Shown here: positions 55,433 to 61,348 of the stretch, piece after piece
Position numbering within the stretch: position 1 is the first letter of the stretch
Layout of the letters: each line of letters starts with the position of its first letter
DNA from: Colwellia sp. RSH04
GTDB lineage: Bacteria > Pseudomonadota > Gammaproteobacteria > Enterobacterales > Alteromonadaceae
NCBI RefSeq assembly: GCF_003545765.1
Contig: NZ_QXIO01000004.1
Span: 248,001-312,000, forward strand
Reading direction: 5' to 3'
DNA: 64,000 bases
Made by a program: the position numbers and the translations under genes
The notes under the pieces: generated by a model
What the model was told of the DNA's origin: nothing
Databases searched by the model: none
The model's input: only the letters and a program-made list of their open reading frames with translations

Positions 55433-56455
55433 ATGGCGACTATAGCAAAACGCGAAAGTGGTAGATGGCAAGCTAAGATACGACGTAAAGGCTATCGTGC
55501 TCAAAGCAAGACTTTTACTACAAAGGCAGCGGCTCAGAAATGGATTAGAGAGATCGAAACTAAAATGGATCAATCTACGTTCAAATCTACTGAAGCCGCT
55601 GAAAAGCAAATGATGGATGACGCATTTGAGAATTACTTCATAGAAAAGTTAACAAAAAAGAAGTCAGCTAAAAATATCAGATATAAAATTAACCACCTTA
55701 AAAAAGTTTTTGCAGGGTTGTCGTTGCTTGATGTCAATATTCAGATAATTAGAGAATTCAAAGCTTACCGACTTGAGCAGGTAAAGGGAGATACCGTTAG
55801 AAAAGAGATGTCCCTCATTCAACGAATGTTTACCTATGCAATGAATGAATGGCAAATATATTTGCCCAACGGAAATCCAGTTTCACCAGTATCCTTCCCT
55901 GCAAAGGGTAAACAAAGAGATCGACGTTTTAACGAAGGAGAAGAAGAACGTCTATTGTCTCATGCCAAAAAGTACCAAGGAATCATTCATGATCTTATTG
56001 TATTAGCTGTTGAAGCCGGAATGCGTCGTGGTGAAATGGTGAATTCTCGCGATGAGAAAGAAATTGAAAAGCATGGATATGCTTGCATGTGTTGGGAAAA
56101 CTTCAATGTAAATAACTCAACAATATTTCTGGAAGATACCAAAAATGGTGAAAGTCGTACCGTTCCATTGTCCTCAAGAGCAAAACAAATAATTCTCGAG
56201 CAACCTCGTAAGTTGCAAGGGCCAATATTTGAAATTCGCGGAGACTCAGTTGGCCAAGCATTTAGACGAGTAACTAAGCGTGCTGGCATTGAAAATTTGA
56301 GATTTCATGATCTTCGTCATGAAGCAACTAGCAGACTGTTTGAGAAGGGTTTACAAATGATGGAAGTTTCAGCTATCACAGGTCACAAGGATCTAGCAAG
56401 CCTGAAACGATACACTCACCTTCGACCTGAAGACTTGGCTAAAAAATTGGCCTAA
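55433..56455 (+). CDS. int: Tyrosine-recombinase phage-type integrase
   Basis: The 340-residue protein is a site-specific recombinase. An N-terminal arm-binding segment (about residues 1-60, with RWQAKIRRKGYRAQSKTFTT) precedes a core-binding helical domain and a catalytic domain. The catalytic set is present: Arg in EAGMRRGEMV near residue 198, a Lys in KNGESR, HDLRH near 291, His in GHKDLAS near 320, and the nucleophile Tyr in KRYTHLRPE near 325. A near-perfect ribosome site (AAGGAG) precedes the ATG. Beside tRNA-Arg it is probably the enzyme that integrated this island at the tRNA 3' end. Confidence 0.92.
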   Translation: MATIAKRESGRWQAKIRRKGYRAQSKTFTTKAAAQKWIREIETKMDQSTFKSTEAAEKQMMDDAFENYFIEKLTKKKSAKNIRYKINHLKKVFAGLSLLDVNIQIIREFKAYRLEQVKGDTVRKEMSLIQRMFTYAMNEWQIYLPNGNPVSPVSFPAKGKQRDRRFNEGEEERLLSHAKKYQGIIHDLIVLAVEAGMRRGEMVNSRDEKEIEKHGYACMCWENFNVNNSTIFLEDTKNGESRTVPLSSRAKQIILEQPRKLQGPIFEIRGDSVGQAFRRVTKRAGIENLRFHDLRHEATSRLFEKGLQMMEVSAITGHKDLASLKRYTHLRPEDLAKKLA

Positions 56456-56470
56456 ACTAAAACATAATCA

Positions 56471-56533
56471 GCGCTCTAACACTCTAACACTCTAAAAAAT
56501 TATCAAACATAGAGAGTTAGAGTCTTAGAGCGC
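56471..56533. repeat. 23-bp imperfect inverted repeat after the integrase gene
   Basis: The left arm (56471-56493) and right arm (56511-56533) match at 21 of 23 positions around a 17-base loop rich in A/T. The left arm is built from the octamer CTCTAACA repeated nearly three times. It begins about 15 bases after the integrase stop, with a T-poor tail. It may be a terminator shared by int and the remnant gene on the other strand, or a recombination-related hairpin. Confidence 0.6.
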
Positions 56534-56542
56534 CGTAAAAAT

Positions 56543-56833
56543 TTAAGCTGCTTTCGTTTCAGATTTAGTTTTCTTCAACGACAACATTGTTCTAACCAGA
56601 GCATCCGCAATTTCATTAATAACATTTACACACACTGAATTACCAAATTGTTTGTATATTTGGCCTTGAGACACCGCATCTACGATAAATTCTTCTGGAA
56701 AACCTTGCAGCCTCGCACATTCTCGTGGTGTTAATTTTCTGGGACGCTTATTTAAATCAGATTGATCAAGTAAGATCTCTGAGCCGTCTTTGTAATACCT
56801 AGTACTGTAAAGTTCATTGTTTTTACATAGACC
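56543..56833 (-). pseudogene. C-terminal remnant of a DNA cytosine-5 methyltransferase
   Basis: The minus strand reads as 96 codons plus a stop at 56543, beginning at an in-frame stop upstream with no start. The residues [13 protein letters not shown], then [20 protein letters not shown] and [17 protein letters not shown] match motifs IX and X of C5-methyltransferases such as Dcm. The N-terminal domain with the catalytic Pro-Cys loop is absent. The remnant is non-functional as it stands. It was probably part of a restriction-modification or orphan methylase cargo gene in the island, and its loss marks rearrangement. No endonuclease gene is adjacent. Confidence 0.85.
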
Positions 56834-56980
56834 CTATCGAAGTATTGATTAAATTTGTCTCGCATAGCCACCTCAGCCTGCTTAGTGAAGATCTATTACA
56901 AACTGCAAACTTAATAAGTAAAAGACAATCTAAGTGAGACAATCACTTTAAGCATAGTGAACAATTGAGCAGGTATAGAT

Positions 56981-57002
56981 AGGCTTTAACACACTAAAGC
57001 CT
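56981..57002. terminator. Perfect 8-bp hairpin in the gap before the unknown island gene
   Basis: AGGCTTTA (56981-56988) and TAAAGCCT (56995-57002) enclose ACACAC and are followed by TTCT. It may end transcription from the left side of the island. The 256-bp gap around it has no other gene-like sequence. Confidence 0.5.
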
Positions 57003-57110
57003 TTCTCCCACCTTCTTATGTTAATACTCTCGAAATCTATTTCTTCTAAAAAAGAAAACTGGCACACATAAATTCGATATATATTCATAGTGTATGACAA
57101 CGAGGAAGAG

Positions 57111-57479
57111 ATGATGAATTTATCCCACAAAGAAAACGACCAAAAAATGGTACCTAAAAAGCTGAGCCAAAAATATTCAAAAATCTGGACCATGAATTTG
57201 GTAGGGTTTTTTATGGATATAGATAAAAAGTTAAAAGGTAAGTCAAATGATAGTCGCCAAGAAATATTCTGGCTGTTGGCTTACCTAGATGACCCCCAAA
57301 ATAATGCGTGGGTATCTTTTGCGAGAATTTGGCTCGATATCGGGTATAGAGATAATTTGTTGAAATTATTTTTCGCAAACGACCCTAGATCAGAAAAATT
57401 TGTCAACGAGCGAATTCAAGAGCTAATTACTCATCACTACTTTTTTACAAATCCACCTAGAAACCCCGATTCAAACTAG
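57111..57479 (+). CDS. Hypothetical protein of the island
   Basis: I do not recognise this 122-residue protein. It starts at ATG 57111 (or 57114), just after GAGGAAGAG, which serves as ribosome site. A longer frame would begin at a GTG at 57090 without a ribosome site. The protein is charged and has no membrane segment or signal peptide. Segments such as IWTMNLVGFFMDIDKKL and SRQEIFWLLAYLDD look like amphipathic helices of a small soluble, possibly DNA- or protein-binding, factor. It is 39 bases before the relaxase-like gene on the same strand and could be its accessory protein. That is inference. Confidence 0.6.
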   Translation: MMNLSHKENDQKMVPKKLSQKYSKIWTMNLVGFFMDIDKKLKGKSNDSRQEIFWLLAYLDDPQNNAWVSFARIWLDIGYRDNLLKLFFANDPRSEKFVNERIQELITHHYFFTNPPRNPDSN

Positions 57480-57518
57480 CGAAACGGTATTAAAACCCGT
57501 TAAAAAGGAGATAGGTAA

Positions 57519-58569
57519 ATGACCAATAAGAATTCAGTTTCCGCTAGGTGCAGGTACTACAAATATCCAGCGGCTTTAGCTGTGCTTGATCATGCTGATG
57601 GAGGACGCCATGGTTTTACTAACTCTAATAACGTCCATTGGGAACATTCTGATAATAATTACTCCTACTATTTTCACGACGCTGATTCATGCACAGAAGC
57701 TTTAGAACTAATGATGCAAAAGCACAAGGAAGTCACAGGTAAAAAAGTCCGCATTGATAATAATGTACTGTTTGAACACGTATTGTGCTTCAGTGAAGAG
57801 CACTATTTATTTCTTGAAAAAAAAATACGGCGTAGAAAAAATAAAAGAAGCAATGAGCGTTCTATTAAAACGTTATTGCCAAGTAATTAAATCTGAATGG
57901 GGGTTCGAGCCGCTGGGCTTCGATTTTCACGTAGACGAAGGCAGGTACGAAAGTCCTATCATGAAAGAAAGTAACTCTTTCCAAAATTCATTTTATTGCG
58001 AAAACGAAAGCAAAATTGATGCTTTTAGCGATGGTTTATTTATTCGGAATATTCACTGCCATGTTCAATTCATAAATTTCGATTTTGTTAATAAAATAGC
58101 ACCGCTTCGACACCTCATGTCGAAAGGTAAAAATGCTGTAGGAAAAACAAAACAGTTAAACCCCAATTTTGAAAAAATCCAAGATATTGCTTTTAGCACC
58201 TTTAAACGTCTAGGGTTCGAGCGAGGAGAGTCAAAAAATATTACAGGCCGTAAACACCTGAAAAAAGAGGAATTCGTAAAGCAAAATATCAGCAATCTTG
58301 AAGTAAAAGCTATTAAGCTAGCCCAACAAAATGACAGCTTAATTAAGGACTTTGAGATTAAGAAAAAAATGTTCGAAAGTGCTAGTTCGCAAGTCACATC
58401 GCTACAAAAAAGACTATGCTCTCTCAGGGAACAAATACGCGAACTAGATGCTTTGAAAAATGACATGCTGGAAGCAATTAATAACTGTTCTGAGCAAGCC
58501 CTAAAAGACATAGCAACAAGAACATTGGACTCCACGTCAGACATTTCTATAACTTGGAACAGACTCTAA
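57519..58569 (+). pseudogene. MobV/Pre-like relaxase gene, frameshifted at an A9 run
   Basis: Two frames join at bases 57817-57825, nine consecutive A. The first (57519 onward) reads to FLEKKIRRR and ends at 57890. The second (continuing from the A run, ending 58569) carries KYGVEKIKEAMSVLLKRY. Dropping one A joins them as one product of about 349 residues. The N-terminal part has FTNSNNVHWEHSDNNYSYYF and VLFEHVLCFSEEHY, and the second has FDFHVDEGRY and NIHCHVQFINFDF, the His-rich metal site pattern of Mob/Pre relaxases. A C-terminal coiled coil follows. The family is inferred from this pattern. Strong AAGGAG precedes the start. It is either disrupted, miscalled, or expressed by slippage. 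Confidence 0.6.
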
Positions 58570-58737
58570 AGCTCTATCTTTATAGGTTTACAATAGATGT
58601 AGAAAGCCATTTACCAAGCTCTAAACTGTTATGGTGTGATTACCAAGGGGAAACTGACGGTATAATTACCGAGCGACTTTGACGTAGTCACATTAATTGT
58701 AATAGCTCATATCTGATCTGATACTTTTCAATTTTGG

Positions 58738-58745
58738 ATTTGACC
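58738..58745 (+). repeat. IS66 target-site duplication, left copy
   Basis: ATTTGACC lies directly before the left IS end and is repeated at 61170-61177 directly after the right end. An 8-bp duplication is the normal length for IS66-family insertion. Confidence 0.85.
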
Positions 58746-58767
58746 GTAAGCGTCTGGGTAACTACGT

Positions 58768-60339
58768 CTAGCCTTGCTTGATATTCCAAGGTAGCAGGTA
58801 TTCAAGGCTATCAGGCTTTTTAGCAAGCTCGTCAAGGCAGGTTTGCAAATAGCTGTCTACCAGCAAGCCATTAGCTCTGGCAGTTTCAATAAAGCTGTAG
58901 AGGATGGCACTCGCGGTTGCACCGCGAGCGGTGTTTGAGAACAACCAGTTTTTGCGCCCAATGACGAACGGTTTCACGGCCCGCTCTGCACGATTATTAT
59001 CGATGTTAATACGGCCATCGCTGAGGTAGGTTTCGAGTTTATGCGCTTGATTGTGCCAGTAGGTAATGGCTTCACCTAGTTTGCTTTTGGGCGGTATCTT
59101 CTCTTTATTTTCCTTAACCCACTGGTGGATTTTATCTATCAGGGGGTTTGATTTTTCTTGTCTTGCCTGATATTTTTCAGCAACACTTTTTGTTTTTATA
59201 TTCGCTTCGATACCATAGAGTTTGCCAATTAAGCTCAGTATCACATCGGCTTTGCCAGTCTTCGATTTACCTTGCGCTGTCTTAGCCTCAATAAATTTAC
59301 GACGGGCATGTGCTATGCAGCCAGCCAATATCGCTGAGGTTTTTTCGTAAGCAATGTAGCCATCAACTTGTAAGTAATTGGTGTAGCCGTTAAGAAATGA
59401 GATAGGGCATTGTGCTGCGCGGCTGTTTTGGTAGTCAAACAAGACGATGTTTCGCATCTTATTGCTGCTAGGCTTATCCTCTCCACAGCAATAAATCCAC
59501 ATGTAGCTTGTCGACTTTTCTTCATTGATGACTTTTAACGGGGTTTCATCAGCATGAATAACGCCTTGCTTAAGCAAGTGCGTTTTTAATTCGTCATACA
59601 ATGGCGCAAGTAGTTCACTGCAACGGATTAACCAATCCGACATGGTTTGACGACTTAAGCTGATACCATAATCGTTAAATATTTGCTCTTGTCGATACAG
59701 AGGTAAACCATACTGGTATTTGCCGGTGATAAGCTGACTAAGTAAGCTCGCCGTTGCGATCCCCTTAGGGATAGGGGCTGGCGGCATCGGTGCGATTTTT
59801 ACTTGGGTAGTCGTTCCGCTTTGCTCACACTGCTGACAAGCATATTTGGGGCGTATCGTTTCAATGACTTTTATATGGGCGGGAACGAATTCTAGTTTTT
59901 CACTGCGTGTTTCGCCGATTTTATGTAACTTGCTGCGGCAACAACCACAGACTTGTTCATCAGTCGACAAGTCGATGGTTATCACTTTACGTGGTAATTC
60001 TTTAGGTAGCGGCTTGCGCTTAGGCTGGCGTTTAACGGGTGTTGCTGGCTTGTCATCAACTTCGACTAATAACGCTTTATCCGCTTCATCTAAGATTTCT
60101 TCAGCTTCGTTGAAGGTTTCACCTGCACCGGGTAACTTTTCTGAGCTTTTGCCAAATTGCTTGCGCTTAGCAAGTTCGTAACGCTCAATCAACTGATTGA
60201 TTTGCTGGGCTTGCTCTGTAATGAGGTCATCTTTTTGCGCTAACTCTCTATCTTTTTCAGCCACGGCTTGCTGCAACTCAAGCAGCATTTGCTTGAGTTG
60301 TTCTGGGTCGTCAGGCAAGGAGTTAGCATCAATTTTCAT
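58768..60339 (-). CDS. tnpC: IS66 transposase TnpC
   Basis: The 523-residue DDE transposase of the IS66 family. Its N-terminal coiled coil (ELQQAVAEKDRELAQK) is followed by the zinc-finger region CGCCRSKLHKIGETRSEKLE with a second CxxC. The catalytic acidic residues are found in VIHADETPLKV, VDGYIAYEKTS, and the C-terminal DNNRAERAVKPFVIGRKNWL, which carries the conserved Glu. The C-terminal end PDSLEYLLPWNI is also characteristic. The length is normal. It is preceded by tnpB across 97 bases. Confidence 0.95.
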   Translation of the reverse strand: MKIDANSLPDDPEQLKQMLLELQQAVAEKDRELAQKDDLITEQAQQINQLIERYELAKRKQFGKSSEKLPGAGETFNEAEEILDEADKALLVEVDDKPATPVKRQPKRKPLPKELPRKVITIDLSTDEQVCGCCRSKLHKIGETRSEKLEFVPAHIKVIETIRPKYACQQCEQSGTTTQVKIAPMPPAPIPKGIATASLLSQLITGKYQYGLPLYRQEQIFNDYGISLSRQTMSDWLIRCSELLAPLYDELKTHLLKQGVIHADETPLKVINEEKSTSYMWIYCCGEDKPSSNKMRNIVLFDYQNSRAAQCPISFLNGYTNYLQVDGYIAYEKTSAILAGCIAHARRKFIEAKTAQGKSKTGKADVILSLIGKLYGIEANIKTKSVAEKYQARQEKSNPLIDKIHQWVKENKEKIPPKSKLGEAITYWHNQAHKLETYLSDGRINIDNNRAERAVKPFVIGRKNWLFSNTARGATASAILYSFIETARANGLLVDSYLQTCLDELAKKPDSLEYLLPWNIKQG

Positions 60340-60436
60340 GCCCTAAGTGTAACAAATTTTTTACTGGCTATCTGCTCTCAAGATCAAATGATATAAGACC
60401 TTGCGTACACGATCGTTGACCGTCAATGCGATCTAA

Positions 60437-60790
60437 TTAGATCGCTGATTGGTAGTGTAATGGCTCATGGCCGATCACATCATAGCCTGAGAGTAACCAG
60501 GTTAATTGCTGCTCGGTTAACTCAAACGCTTCACTGGCTACTTTGCTCGGCCATTTGAATTTTTGTTTTTCAAGGCGCTTATACCACAACGCGAACCCTG
60601 TATTATCCCAATACAGAATTTTAAGTTTGTCTCTGGCTTTATTGCAAAAGACAAACAATGCACCTGTATATGCATCACGCTCAAGTTCATCTTCATCTTC
60701 GACAATTCCAACCAAGCCATTAATAGATTTACGAAAGTCGACAACATCACGGTGTAAAAAGACTTCAGGTGGTTCAACAAACATGTTCAT
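60437..60790 (-). CDS. tnpB: IS66 accessory protein TnpB
   Basis: The 117-residue protein belongs to the IS66 Orf2 (TnpB) family. Diagnostic residues are VDFRKSINGLVGIV, GALFVFCNKARDKLKILYWD and GFALWYKRLEKQKFKWP. Its function is required for transposition in known IS66 elements but its biochemical role is not established. Its ATG overlaps the tnpA stop by one base (TGATG). Confidence 0.95.
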   Translation of the reverse strand: MNMFVEPPEVFLHRDVVDFRKSINGLVGIVEDEDELERDAYTGALFVFCNKARDKLKILYWDNTGFALWYKRLEKQKFKWPSKVASEAFELTEQQLTWLLSGYDVIGHEPLHYQSAI

Positions 60791-61086
60791 CAGAGCAGCT
60801 CTCTTAGCACTTGGCCTAAGTAGCTTGCAGACGTTGTTCCTGGTAGTTTCACTGTTGCCTGACCTACGGCCAGTTCTATGGATGGTTGCTGGGCGACTAA
60901 CTCGATTTGTTGTGTGACGTGAGCACGAACAAAGTTACCCGATGTCAGACCAAGCTTTTTACGAACCGCATAAAAGGTGGTGGTTGATAATTGATGTTCA
61001 CGGCAAAAATCAGCAATGGTTAAGCCGCTCGTTTGTTGCGTTTCAATGATGGTTTGCCATTGTGCCTGGCTACGTGTGATTCTCAT
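60790..61086 (-). CDS. tnpA: IS66 accessory protein TnpA
   Basis: The 98-residue protein belongs to the IS66 Orf1 (TnpA) family. The N-terminal helix-turn-helix QSGLTIADFCREHQLS-like region (GLTIADFCREHQLSTTTFYA) suggests DNA binding. A GGAG precedes ATG 61086, and its stop overlaps the tnpB start, so the two are translationally coupled. Confidence 0.9.
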   Translation of the reverse strand: MRITRSQAQWQTIIETQQTSGLTIADFCREHQLSTTTFYAVRKKLGLTSGNFVRAHVTQQIELVAQQPSIELAVGQATVKLPGTTSASYLGQVLRELL

Positions 61087-61169
61087 AAGTTACTCCAAAT
61101 AATACTTGAAGTAACTTACCGAGAACTAAACCCGTTGTTTAGATGCACTTTGCCAGACGCTTACCTTAC

Positions 61170-61177
61170 ATTTGACC
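61170..61177 (+). repeat. IS66 target-site duplication, right copy
   Basis: ATTTGACC is identical to 58738-58745. It starts just after the extra GTAAG of the right IS end and so defines the true right boundary at 61169. Confidence 0.85.
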
Positions 61178-61348
61178 TAATCGGGGGGAAGATCAAAAAG
61201 AAATTGGAAAACAGCCTTGAGTCGATTTATGATTAAATTCGAAAACCGATTAAAAGATGTTATTTGTTATTTAAATTTAAACCTGGCAGTTACACAAAAT
61301 GTATTTACATATTTCAGGGTCTGATCTTTGCTCTCATCACTAATGCTC

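Larger units (their letters stand above)
58746..61169. mobile_element. Complete IS66-family insertion sequence
   Basis: The element is 2424 bp, with three genes on the minus strand (tnpA, tnpB, tnpC). The left end starts GTAAGCGTCTGG. The right end, read inward from 61169, is GTAAGGTAAGCGTCTGG, so it carries an extra GTAAG. The 8-bp target duplication fits these ends exactly. All three genes look intact, so it could be active. Confidence 0.9.

Noticed and set aside
57754..58569. Independent gene beginning at an ATG within the relaxase second frame
   Set aside because: Its first 25 or so residues are out-of-frame reading of the upstream gene, and the real homology begins only after the A9 run. 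It is the second half of one gene.
61033..61236. Plus-strand frame across the IS66 right end
   Set aside because: Its first part runs through the tnpA coding and IS end region in the opposite strand. Only the end outside the IS could be ancestral, so it is treated as a finding and not as a gene.
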